Shown: positions 26,683 through 34,517 of the stretch, in pieces
Layout: every line of letters begins with the position of its first letter
Numbering within the stretch: position 1 is the stretch's first letter
From: Pedobacter mucosus
GTDB lineage: Bacteria > Bacteroidota > Bacteroidia > Sphingobacteriales > Sphingobacteriaceae
NCBI RefSeq assembly: GCF_022200785.1
Contig: NZ_CP087585.1
Span: 3,286,001 to 3,350,000 of the forward strand
Length of the DNA: 64,000 nt
Direction of reading: 5' to 3'
Translations under genes and position numbers: made by a program
Notes under the pieces: generated by a model
Database searches by the model: none
Told to the model about the DNA's origin: nothing
What the model saw: the letters and a program-made list of their open reading frames with translations, nothing else

Positions 26683-27373
26683 AAGTACTGCTCCTGAATT
26701 AATGGATGATTTCCATATGGAGGGAGAAATTTTAAAGGATGCTTTAGATAAAATAGCCAACATAAACCAGCTCCTCGGTGGCAATAAAGTAACCTTAGAT
26801 GGCGTAAAAATACTCATTTCCAAAGAACCTAAAACTGCTCTAACCCGAATTATTGATGTTGGTTGCGGCAATGGAGCAATGCTGAGAATGTTAGCAGATT
26901 ATGCTAAATCGAAACATTTAAATTTTGAGTTAAAAGGAATTGATGCCAACCAATTTACAATTGATCATGCCAAAAGTTTATCCAGAAAATATGCAAACAT
27001 AAGCTATGAATGCAAAGATGTTTTCGATCATTTAAATGAGCCAGAAAAATGCGAAATTATACTTTGCACCTTAACATTACATCATTTCAAAAACGATGAG
27101 ATAATCAATCTTTTGCAAAACTTTAAGCTGGCAGCAAACGTTGGTATTGTGATCAACGATTTACAGAGAAGCGCATTGGCTTATCGCTTATTTACTGCTT
27201 TAAGCTTTGTGTTTAGGCTAAATGATATGTCGCGAGAAGATGGATTAGTTTCAATTTTACGCGGTTTTAAAAAAGAAGACTTACGCAATTACGAACAAAA
27301 ACTAGCTATTAAAACCAGTTTTATTAAATGGAAATGGGCTTTCCGATACCTTTGGATTATTAAAACAAAATGA
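26660..27373 (+). CDS. SAM-dependent class I methyltransferase of the biosynthetic operon
   Basis: The glycine-rich SAM motif IIDVGCGNGAMLRML starts near residue 72. A motif-II acidic position (KGIDANQF) and a motif-IV-like CTLTLHHFKNDEI segment follow. At 237 residues it is a stand-alone small-molecule methyltransferase. The first 60 residues are helical and resemble a lid. Its start lies inside the flavoprotein gene and its stop overlaps the PKS start by 4 bp (ATGA), which points to translational coupling. The likely substrate is the polyketide-derived ring, by analogy with SrsB of the streptomycete phenolic-lipid pathway; this is inference. Confidence 0.85.
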   Translation: MKIDTEYRSTAPELMDDFHMEGEILKDALDKIANINQLLGGNKVTLDGVKILISKEPKTALTRIIDVGCGNGAMLRMLADYAKSKHLNFELKGIDANQFTIDHAKSLSRKYANISYECKDVFDHLNEPEKCEIILCTLTLHHFKNDEIINLLQNFKLAANVGIVINDLQRSALAYRLFTALSFVFRLNDMSREDGLVSILRGFKKEDLRNYEQKLAIKTSFIKWKWAFRYLWIIKTK

Positions 27374-28422
27374 GCGTAAAAATTAAAGCTGTAAGTAAAG
27401 CCTTACCAGAATTTTCTAGAACAACAGCAGAAATAATTCCATTTTTAGATGCTTGGCTAATTGATCAAGATGATCGGTTTATCAGAAAGGTAAAAAAAAT
27501 CTTCGAAAATGCGGCAGTCGATCAACGGTATAGTTTTATGTCGCCCGACGAAGTTTTTAGTGATTTAAGTTTTGAAGAACGCAATGATATTTACATCCGT
27601 GAAGGAATAAAACTAGGTAGCGAGTGTTTAAAATCAGCTTTAGAAAAAGCAAGTTGGAAACCTGAAGATTTAGATTATATAATCACAGTGAGTTGTACTG
27701 GAATCATGATTCCATCGCTTGATGCTTATTTAATTAATGCGTTAAAACTCCGCCAAGATATAGTTCGGTTGCCTGTTACAGAAATGGGATGTGCTGCAGG
27801 CGTATCTGGAATGATTTATGCAAAGAATTTTTTAAAAGCAAATCCTGGTAAAAGAGCTGCCGTTATAGCGGTAGAATCGCCAACGGCAACCTTACAAATC
27901 CAAGATTTTTCCATGGCAAATATTGTAAGTGCGGCCATTTTTGGTGATGGTGCGGCCTGTGTTTTATTAAGTTCTAACGAGGGAGATGAAGGACCAGAAA
28001 TTTTAGCTGAGGAAATGTACCACTTCTATGATGCAGAAGAAATGATGGGTTTTAGGCTTACTAATACTGGCTTGCAAATGGTTTTAGATGTTGAAGTACC
28101 TGAAACTATTGCTGAACATTTCCCTCAAATTATTCATCCATTTTTGGCCAAAAGCAATTTGGAAATCAAAGATATTGATCACCTTATTTTTCATCCAGGC
28201 GGAAAGAAAATTATTCAAGTGGTTGAATCACTTTTCGGAGAACTTGGGAAAAACATAAACGATACCAAAGAAGTATTGCGATTATATGGCAATATGAGTA
28301 GCGCAACCGTGTTATTTGTGTTAGAACGATTTTTGGATAGCAAACCAAAACCAGGTGACTATGGTTTAATGCTTAGCTTCGGTCCAGGATTTTCGGCACA
28401 AAGAATATTACTTAAATGGTAG
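27370..28422 (+). CDS. Type III polyketide synthase (chalcone/stilbene synthase-like)
   Basis: A homodimeric, ACP-independent condensing enzyme that extends an acyl starter with malonyl-CoA and cyclises it. The Cys-His-Asn triad is complete: C141 (TEMGCAAG), H275 (FHPGGKKI) and N308 (YGNMSSAT). The C-terminal LMLSFGPGFSAQ loop is the family GFGPG-type motif. At 350 residues it is typical. It is placed between a methyltransferase and fatty-acid-type genes, so its starter is probably a fatty acyl group, giving an alkylresorcinol or alkylpyrone. The cyclisation mode cannot be read from sequence. Confidence 0.93.
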   Translation: MSVKIKAVSKALPEFSRTTAEIIPFLDAWLIDQDDRFIRKVKKIFENAAVDQRYSFMSPDEVFSDLSFEERNDIYIREGIKLGSECLKSALEKASWKPEDLDYIITVSCTGIMIPSLDAYLINALKLRQDIVRLPVTEMGCAAGVSGMIYAKNFLKANPGKRAAVIAVESPTATLQIQDFSMANIVSAAIFGDGAACVLLSSNEGDEGPEILAEEMYHFYDAEEMMGFRLTNTGLQMVLDVEVPETIAEHFPQIIHPFLAKSNLEIKDIDHLIFHPGGKKIIQVVESLFGELGKNINDTKEVLRLYGNMSSATVLFVLERFLDSKPKPGDYGLMLSFGPGFSAQRILLKW

Positions 28423-28423
28423 C

Positions 28424-28864
28424 ATGACATCAGCAGAAATACTAAAACATTTACCCTATGGAAAACCATTTTTATTTGTCGATGAGCTGTTAAGTGTATC
28501 CGAAACTGGAGCAAAGGGAAGTTTTACTTTTGATGAAAATCTAGATTTCTACAAAGGTCATTTTAAAGATAACCCGGTTACACCAGCGGTTATTTTAATT
28601 GAAACAATGGCGCAAATCGGTTTGGTTTGCCTTGGTATTTATTTAACAAATATTGAGAATCAAAAACAAGACTCATCCGTAGCCATGACATCAAGTGCGG
28701 TAGATTTTTTAAAGCCGGTTTTCCCAGGAGAAAAAGTAACAGTTACCAGCGAGAAAATATATTTCCGCTTCAATAAACTCAGCTGCAATGTTAAGATGGA
28801 AAATAGCAAGAATGAAACGGTTTGTATTGGAAAAATTGAAGGTATGTTATTTAAAAAACCATAA
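28424..28864 (+). CDS. FabZ-like 3-hydroxyacyl-ACP dehydratase (hotdog fold)
   Basis: A single hotdog domain of 146 residues. The dehydratase dyad is visible in YKGHFKDNPVTPAVILIETMAQ-type sequence as H46 and E60, with the opening LPYGKPFLFVDEL as in FabZ/FabA. It dehydrates a beta-hydroxyacyl thioester on the operon's ACP. It starts one base after the PKS stop, and its stop overlaps the ketosynthase start. It is too diverged to be the housekeeping FabZ by eye and is probably dedicated to this pathway. Confidence 0.85.
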   Translation: MTSAEILKHLPYGKPFLFVDELLSVSETGAKGSFTFDENLDFYKGHFKDNPVTPAVILIETMAQIGLVCLGIYLTNIENQKQDSSVAMTSSAVDFLKPVFPGEKVTVTSEKIYFRFNKLSCNVKMENSKNETVCIGKIEGMLFKKP

Positions 28865-30135
28865 TGAAAAATCGGGTCGTAATTACAGGTTTAGGTGTAG
28901 TTGCTCCAAATGGAGTTACCATCAACGAATTTAATTATGCCATACAAAATGGTGTTTCAGGAATTCGCCACCAGCCAGATTTGGAAGCGCTTGGCTTTTC
29001 ATGCCAAATTGCAGGTAAACCCGAATTATCAAAGGAAAGAATTGAAGAATATTTTACACCGCTGGAAATCAGAAACCTCGATAGCACAGGCATTGTTTAT
29101 GGCGTTATTGCCGCAATGGACGCCTGGAAAGATGCAGGTTTAGCAATTCAGGACAACGATACACCAGATTGGGACAGTGGTACAATTTTCGGAACCGGAA
29201 CTTCTGGAATTGATAAATTTAGATGGGCCATTAATAAAATTGATGAACTTCAAATTCGGAAACTCGGCAGTACGGTGGTTTCGCAAACGATGGCTAGTGC
29301 AGTTAGCGCTTTTATAAGTGGAAAAATTGGTTTAGGAAACCAAGTAACCACCAATTCCTCTGCCTGTGCAACCGGAACAGAAAGTATTATTCTTGCTTAC
29401 GAAAGGATAAAATCCGGACAAGCAAAAAGAATGTTAGCCGGAAGTACTAGCGATAGCGGACCTTATATTTGGGGAGGTTTTGATGCCATGAAAGTTTGCA
29501 CTTTTAAACATAATGATGATCCACAAAAGGGTAGTCGCCCAATGAGTGCAACCGCGAGTGGTTTTGTGCCTGGAAGCGGTGCTGGTGCAATGGTTTTAGA
29601 ATCTTTGGAAAGTGCTTTAGCAAGAAATGCGAAAATTTATGCCGAAGTTTTAGGTGGCCATGTAAATTCTGGCGGACAAAGAGGTTTAGGAACGATGACA
29701 GCTCCAAATCCTATTGCAGTTCAACGTTGCATTACAAAAGCCGTTGCCGATTCAGGTATCAAAGCTGAAAATATTGAAGTTGTAAATGGCCATATTACAG
29801 CAACGATTAAAGATGCATTGGAAATTGAAAATTGGAAAATCGCTTTAAATAGAACTGCTGAAAACTTTCCTTATATCAATTCGCTTAAAGGAATGATTGG
29901 CCATTGTATCAGCGCTGCGGGGAGTATTGAAACGGTCGCATCTGTTTTACAACTGCATGAAGGGTTTATTTTTCCAAATATAAACTGTGAAGACGTTAAT
30001 CCAGAAATTACCGAATTGATCAATGAAGATAAAATTCCGCAAGCCATGATCAAAAAACAATTTTCTATTTTAGCTAAAGCGAGTTTTGGTTTCGGCGATG
30101 TAAATGCTTGTTTAATTCTGAAAAAATATGAATAA
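28864..30135 (+). CDS. FabF-like beta-ketoacyl-ACP synthase
   Basis: A KAS I/II condensing enzyme of 423 residues. The triad is intact: C168 (NSSACATG), H310 (VNGHITAT) and H347 (GMIGHCISAAG). It should therefore be catalytically active, unlike a chain-length factor, which lacks the Cys. The C-terminal ASFGFGDVNACLIL is typical. The H310 motif reads GHITAT rather than the usual AHGTST, a departure worth noting. It probably elongates or primes the acyl chain handed to the type III PKS. Start and stop overlap the neighbouring genes. Confidence 0.9.
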   Translation: MKNRVVITGLGVVAPNGVTINEFNYAIQNGVSGIRHQPDLEALGFSCQIAGKPELSKERIEEYFTPLEIRNLDSTGIVYGVIAAMDAWKDAGLAIQDNDTPDWDSGTIFGTGTSGIDKFRWAINKIDELQIRKLGSTVVSQTMASAVSAFISGKIGLGNQVTTNSSACATGTESIILAYERIKSGQAKRMLAGSTSDSGPYIWGGFDAMKVCTFKHNDDPQKGSRPMSATASGFVPGSGAGAMVLESLESALARNAKIYAEVLGGHVNSGGQRGLGTMTAPNPIAVQRCITKAVADSGIKAENIEVVNGHITATIKDALEIENWKIALNRTAENFPYINSLKGMIGHCISAAGSIETVASVLQLHEGFIFPNINCEDVNPEITELINEDKIPQAMIKKQFSILAKASFGFGDVNACLILKKYE

Positions 30136-30391
30136 AGATGAAATAATAAATAGTTTAAAAGAGATCGTTTTGCTTTATACTGAAGATAAAGCAGCAGTAG
30201 AAACGATGCATGAAGATACCGATTTTTTAAAAGATTTGAAGGTAAATTCTGCTAATTTAGTTGATATCGTTCTGGACATTGAAGAAAAATTCAACATTGA
30301 AATTGATAACGACTCGATGGCAAAGATGTTAACTGTTAAAAATACCATTGAAATAATTGAGCAAAAACTTGCAGAAAATGCTGGGAAATGA
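30128..30391 (+). CDS. Acyl carrier protein of the biosynthetic operon
   Basis: An 87-residue acidic four-helix carrier protein. The phosphopantetheine site is probably S41 in LKVNSANLVDIV; the usual DSL triplet reads NSA. A second helix with LDIEEKFNIEIDND matches ACP helix II-III. It overlaps the ketosynthase gene by 8 bp, and the next gene starts within it. It would carry the growing acyl chain between the KAS, the dehydratase and perhaps the type III PKS. Confidence 0.85.
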   Translation: MNKDEIINSLKEIVLLYTEDKAAVETMHEDTDFLKDLKVNSANLVDIVLDIEEKFNIEIDNDSMAKMLTVKNTIEIIEQKLAENAGK

Positions 30392-30911
30392 CCTTATTGA
30401 TTTAGAAGAAGCTGCTTTAAAAAGCAACTGGAAAAGAAAAGGCTTTCTTGAAAAATTATTTACAGCAGAGGAACAGCAAGAAGTTTTGATCGCTATCAAT
30501 CCGCTTGTTAAAGTTTGGCTTTTATGGTCGATGAAAGAGGCCGCTTACAAAATTGTAAACAGAATTAACAACGAAAGATTTTTTTCACCTTTAAAATTTA
30601 GCTGTAATTTATCATCATTAAATGAGGGAACGGTAATTTATGAGGGTCAAAAATTCCATACAAAATCCAGAATTGAGAGAAATTTTATTCATACCATAGC
30701 ATTAAAAAACCCTCACTATTTTAATATTATTACGACAAAGTTCCTTCCATATCATGTTGAATATGTTAATCAATTCAACATTCAGTCAACTAAATATTTT
30801 TTAGCAAAGGATGATTTTGGCATTCCAAAATTGACAGATAAGGACACACAATTGGAACACATTTCTTCAATAAGTCACCATGGAAAATTCCTTGCTTTAG
30901 TACATATTTAA
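30378..30911 (+). CDS. 4'-phosphopantetheinyl transferase
   Basis: Transfers phosphopantetheine from CoA to the serine of an ACP. Magnesium and CoA-binding positions are recognisable: the GNDLIDLEEA start (D5, D8 as in AcpS/Sfp enzymes), FTAEEQ near residue 28, and the WSMKEAAYK signature (E54, K58). At 177 residues it lies between AcpS (about 125) and Sfp (about 220) sizes. ATG at 30378 is preferred over the TTG at 30357; it overlaps the ACP gene by 14 bp. It probably activates the operon's own ACP. Confidence 0.85.
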   Translation: MLGNDLIDLEEAALKSNWKRKGFLEKLFTAEEQQEVLIAINPLVKVWLLWSMKEAAYKIVNRINNERFFSPLKFSCNLSSLNEGTVIYEGQKFHTKSRIERNFIHTIALKNPHYFNIITTKFLPYHVEYVNQFNIQSTKYFLAKDDFGIPKLTDKDTQLEHISSISHHGKFLALVHI

Positions 30912-30991
30912 CAATTACCAGGCAAGTTTAATCAACCTAAATCTCGCTGTTTTCTTTACAGAATAATAGAATTCGATCCCTCAAAAAGCTT

Positions 30992-30999
30992 TATCTTTG
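30992..30999 (+). promoter_or_regulatory. Putative pruA promoter -7 box
   Basis: TATCTTTG is an exact TAnnTTTG match about 23 bases before the ATG, with the start predicted near 31006. It separates pruA from the preceding operon. Confidence 0.5.
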
Positions 31000-31021
31000 G
31001 TCGACTTATAAAACATAAAAT

Positions 31022-32653
31022 ATGCTTAAAGGATTTTTTAACGTACCCATTCCGGTAAACGAACCTATATTAAATTATGCTCCAGGAAGCAAAGAACGCA
31101 CACTTTTAAAGGATGCACTTACTGAAGCTCGCTCCCATCAACAAGATATTCCGATGTATATTGGTGGCAAACAAGTTTATACCGATAAAAAAGGTAAGGT
31201 CGTTGCACCACACGATCATCAACATGTTTTAGCCCAATTCAGCATTGGCGATAAAACTCATATTACACAAGCAATTGATGCGGCTTTGGCTGCGAAACAA
31301 GATTGGGAAGACCTTTCTTGGGAACACCGTGCTGCTATTTTTTTAAAAGCTGCCGATTTAATTGCTGGCAAATACCGTTATAAATTAAATGCGGCAACTA
31401 TGCTTGGCCAGAGCAAAAATGCTTACCAAGCCGAAATTGATGCAGCTTGCGAGTTGATCGATTTTTTACGTTTTAACGTGAGTTACATGGCCGATATTTA
31501 TAAACAACAACCTCCAGTTTCTCCTCGTGGTAGCTGGAATCGTGTGGAGCAACGGCCATTAGAAGGTTTTGTTTTTGCATTAACGCCTTTCAATTTTACT
31601 GCTATCGCTGCAAATTTACCAGCATCTGCAGCAATGATGGGTAACGTTGTAGTTTGGAAACCTGCAGATACTCAGGTTTATTCTGCTAATTTACTGATGG
31701 AAATTTTTCGCGAAGCTGGCTTGCCAGATGGCGTAATTAATTTGGTTTATGCTGATGGTCCAGAAACTGGCGAGGTTATTTTTAACCATAAAGATTTCGC
31801 AGGTATTCACTTTACAGGTTCTACAAAAGTTTTTCAAGAAATCTGGAAAACGATTGGCACTAATATTCATAAATATAAATCGTATCCGCGTATCGTTGGT
31901 GAAACTGGCGGTAAGGATTTTATCTTGGTTCACCCTTCGGCACAAGTTGATATTGCAACAACAGCAATTCTTCGTGGGGCTTTTGAATACCAGGGACAAA
32001 AATGTTCGGCTGCTAGTCGTGTTTACATTGCGAAAAGCCTTTGGCCTGCCATTAAAGAACAAATGGTTCGCGATTTAGCAACCTTTAAAATGGGTGGAAC
32101 AGAAGATTTCGGCAACTTTATTAATGCTGTTATTGATGAACGTTCGTTTGATAAATTGGCTAAATATATTGACCAGGCAAAGCAAGATGGTGTAGAAATT
32201 ATTGCTGGCGGTAACTATGATAAAAGCAAAGGCTACTTTATCGAACCTACGGTGTTAGTAGTTAATGATCCGAAATATACCACCATGTGCGAAGAATTAT
32301 TCGGACCTGTTTTAACCGTTTATGTGTATGAAGACCAGGACTTTGATCAAATTTTAGAAATTATCGATACCACTTCACCTTATGCTTTAACGGGTGCTTT
32401 CATTGCTCAAGATAGATATGCGATCGAAAAAGCAAGTCATGCGTTAAGAAATTCCGCTGGCAATTTTTACATCAATGATAAATGCACTGGAGCTGTAGTT
32501 GGGCAACAACCTTTTGGCGGCGCCAGAGGTTCGGGTACAAACGACAAAGCCGGTTCTATGGTAAATTTATTACGATGGGTTTCTCCAAGAACCATTAAAG
32601 AAGTTTTTGAATCGCCAACAGATTACCGCTATCCATTTTTGGCTGAAGACTAA
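31022..32653 (+). CDS. pruA: L-glutamate gamma-semialdehyde (1-pyrroline-5-carboxylate) dehydrogenase
   Basis: Oxidises glutamate-5-semialdehyde to glutamate with NAD+ in proline catabolism. This is the stand-alone, mitochondrial-like group of 543 residues. The catalytic Cys is C328 (YQGQKCSAAS) and the general-base Glu is E294 (VGETGGKDF). The FALTPFNFTAIAANLPASAA and PFGGARGSGTNDKAG segments are diagnostic for P5C dehydrogenases. No putA-like proline dehydrogenase is adjacent, so the first step of the pathway is encoded elsewhere. Confidence 0.96.
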   Translation: MLKGFFNVPIPVNEPILNYAPGSKERTLLKDALTEARSHQQDIPMYIGGKQVYTDKKGKVVAPHDHQHVLAQFSIGDKTHITQAIDAALAAKQDWEDLSWEHRAAIFLKAADLIAGKYRYKLNAATMLGQSKNAYQAEIDAACELIDFLRFNVSYMADIYKQQPPVSPRGSWNRVEQRPLEGFVFALTPFNFTAIAANLPASAAMMGNVVVWKPADTQVYSANLLMEIFREAGLPDGVINLVYADGPETGEVIFNHKDFAGIHFTGSTKVFQEIWKTIGTNIHKYKSYPRIVGETGGKDFILVHPSAQVDIATTAILRGAFEYQGQKCSAASRVYIAKSLWPAIKEQMVRDLATFKMGGTEDFGNFINAVIDERSFDKLAKYIDQAKQDGVEIIAGGNYDKSKGYFIEPTVLVVNDPKYTTMCEELFGPVLTVYVYEDQDFDQILEIIDTTSPYALTGAFIAQDRYAIEKASHALRNSAGNFYINDKCTGAVVGQQPFGGARGSGTNDKAGSMVNLLRWVSPRTIKEVFESPTDYRYPFLAED

Positions 32654-32715
32654 AATTTAATTTAATTTTTTATTTATGATTTGTGTCCTCACAGATCGTA
32701 TAATATAAAGATTTT

Positions 32716-32749
32716 GAAAAAAACCTCTGAGTAATCAGGGGTTTTTCTT
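32716..32749 (+). terminator. Terminator after pruA
   Basis: AAAAACCTCTGA pairs with TCAGGGGTTTTT through a short loop, then TTTTCTTTTT. It lies about 65 bp after the pruA stop. Confidence 0.75.
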
Positions 32750-32794
32750 TTTAATGGATTTGGAAAGCAATGTTCTTCTGAAATTTTAAAGTCA

Positions 32795-32880
32795 GTCGGG
32801 CTTTACATTATAGCGCCAATGAAAAATTGGCGGCTGCCATTTCAATCCCGTTTAAAACATTTTTGTTTCTGCAACGATTT
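32795..32880 (-). repeat. Dispersed hairpin element (reverse copy)
   Basis: Read on the minus strand: AAACGGGATTG, then a GGCAGCCGCCAA / TTTTTC / ATTGGCG hairpin, then AAGCCCGACTG. This is the same plan as the copies in the 5.3-kb duplication, with compensating changes in the stem. Confidence 0.6.
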
Positions 32881-32980
32881 AGGGTTGCAATGCGTAGCTT
32901 AATTTAGTAGATGCTGAACTAAATTCAGCATGACGACTGTTCTTGTACTAAGTAAATTTGAAGTTATTTATCAATATTAT

Positions 32981-33450
32981 GGTCAAACAACCACAAACAC
33001 CAACAATGAACGCTCGTCATTTCGACGCTCGTCATTTCGAAATGAGCCCTTCGCGATTGAGAAATCTGTTTAAATAGATATCTCCTTGTGCCTCGTCAGC
33101 ATGACGACCGTTTTTGTCAGGAGTAAATTTAAAGTTTTTTAAGCAATATCATGGTCAAACAACCACAAACACCAACAAAGAACGCTCGTCATTTCGACGC
33201 TCGTCATTTCGAAATGAGCCCTTCGCGATTGAGAAATCTGTTTAAATAGATATCTCCTTGTGCCTCGTCAGCATGACGACCGTTTTTGTCAGGAGTAAAT
33301 TTGAAGTATTTTTATTAATATCATGTTCAAACAATCACAAACACCAACAACGAACGCTCGTCATTTCGAAATGAGCCTTTCGCGTTTGAGAAATCTGTTC
33401 AAATAGATATCTTCTCATGCCTCGTTCAATATGATGACTATTCTTGATAA
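32981..33450 (+). repeat. 172-bp tandem repeat array, about 2.7 copies
   Basis: Units begin at 32981, 33153 and 33325 (GGTCAAACAACCACAAACAC or a close variant). The first two are nearly identical. The third is diverged and lacks a 16-bp internal duplication of CTCGTCATTTCGA present in the others. The end of a preceding unit is recognisable before 32981. Each unit carries CGTCATTTCG...CGAAATGAG, which can fold back, and a GACGACCGT end that links it to the short hairpin repeat family. Confidence 0.85.
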
Positions 33451-33536
33451 CCATTTATTTATTTAATACCATTCATAACTTTAAATTCTTTTAAAACCAT
33501 CACAGTTTCTTAATGTTCTATACTAAAACAACAACC

Positions 33537-33797
33537 ATGGAAAACCAAGAAAATAATAACGACAATTTAAAAGATGAGAATGTAGATAATGCTGCAGACA
33601 AATCAAACATGCCAGAAAACCTTATTCCACGCCATCACAGCGACGATAATCAAAAAGAAAATAAAGTAAAATCTGATGCTGAGAATTTAGGAAGAAGTTT
33701 TGGTCGTGGCGATTACGGATCTGAAGAAGCTCGTGAAGATGCTGGAAAAGGTAATGAAGGTCATGCAGGCAACATGCCTAATACTGAACAAAAGTAA
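33537..33797 (+). CDS. Small hydrophilic hypothetical protein
   Basis: An 86-residue, very polar protein (rich in N, D, E, K, G) with no hydrophobic helix or cysteine. It looks intrinsically disordered, like desiccation- or stress-associated small proteins, but no family is recognised. The segment SFGRGDYGSEEAREDAGKG near the C-terminus is the most conserved-looking part. ATG at 33537 is preferred; an upstream in-frame ATG at 33513 adds eight residues. It stands alone and converges on the carbonic anhydrase gene. Confidence 0.65.
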   Translation: MENQENNNDNLKDENVDNAADKSNMPENLIPRHHSDDNQKENKVKSDAENLGRSFGRGDYGSEEAREDAGKGNEGHAGNMPNTEQK

Positions 33798-33799
33798 AA

Positions 33800-33822
33800 A
33801 CGCCCAGATTTATCCGGGCGCC
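33800..33822 (-). terminator. Terminator after the carbonic anhydrase gene
   Basis: The CGCCC-A-GAT / ATC-C-GGGCG stem has a two-base loop. On the minus strand it is followed by TTTTTACTTTT, about 35 bp past the carbonic anhydrase stop. Confidence 0.6.
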
Positions 33823-33856
33823 TTCACAACTAAAAATTACATCTATAAAGATGAAA

Positions 33857-34513
33857 TTAACCTACCTTAAACATGGGAGCTACATCATCAATACAATTGC
33901 AGGATACTTTTAAATCCTTGATGATTCCTGTTTTTAAGCTATAAACCCAACCATGAACAGATACTTCTTGGCCGCTTGCCCAAGCATTTTGTATAATAGA
34001 GGTATTCATAATATTTGCTGCACCCTCAATGGCGTTCAATTCTACTAAACGATCAAATTTTTGTTCAGGATCCTTTAATGCATCTAATTCGCGATCATGT
34101 ATACGGTATACATCGCGAATATTGCGCAACCAATTATCAATAACGCCAACTTGTTTGTTACCCAAAGCGGCCTTAACACCACCACAACCATAATGTCCGC
34201 AAACAATTACATGTTTAACTTTTAAAACGTTTACTGAATAATCCAACACCGAAAGCATATTCATATCGGTGTGAACAACCACATTTGCAATGTTCCTGTG
34301 AACAAAAACATCGCCTGGCAAAGTGTTGGTAATTTGATTTGCAGGAACACGACTATCAGAACAGCCAATCCATAATATTGGAGGAGTTTGGCCAGCAGAA
34401 AGTTTATCGAAAAAAGTTATATCTGCATCAAGCATATCTTTAACCCAATCTTTATTTCCTTGTAATAATTTATCGTAAGTTATATCTTCTGTTGCTATCG
34501 TTTTTGCGCACAT
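33857..34513 (-). CDS. can: Beta-class carbonic anhydrase
   Basis: A zinc enzyme interconverting CO2 and bicarbonate. Zinc ligands are C51 (GCSDSRVPA), H107 and C110 (CGHYGCGG), with the D53-R55 catalytic dyad. Full length is 218 residues when started at ATG 34513; an upstream ATG at 34537 would overlap the transporter gene by 20 bp. With the chosen start it begins four bases after the SulP stop, a typical coupled arrangement in which the anhydrase supplies or consumes bicarbonate moved by the transporter. Confidence 0.95.
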   Translation of the reverse strand: MCAKTIATEDITYDKLLQGNKDWVKDMLDADITFFDKLSAGQTPPILWIGCSDSRVPANQITNTLPGDVFVHRNIANVVVHTDMNMLSVLDYSVNVLKVKHVIVCGHYGCGGVKAALGNKQVGVIDNWLRNIRDVYRIHDRELDALKDPEQKFDRLVELNAIEGAANIMNTSIIQNAWASGQEVSVHGWVYSLKTGIIKDLKVSCNCIDDVAPMFKVG

Positions 34514-34517
34514 AATT

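Larger units (their letters stand above)
32654..33512. other. Repeat-filled spacer after pruA
   Basis: No gene. It contains the pruA terminator, a reverse copy of the dispersed hairpin element (32795-32880), a GACGACTGT hairpin repeat (32910-32940) and the 172-bp tandem repeat array. Confidence 0.8.

Noticed and set aside
32981-33450. Regularly spaced repeats considered as a CRISPR array
   Set aside because: Units are 172 bp and repeated over their full length, so there are no short repeats with unique spacers, and no cas genes are present.
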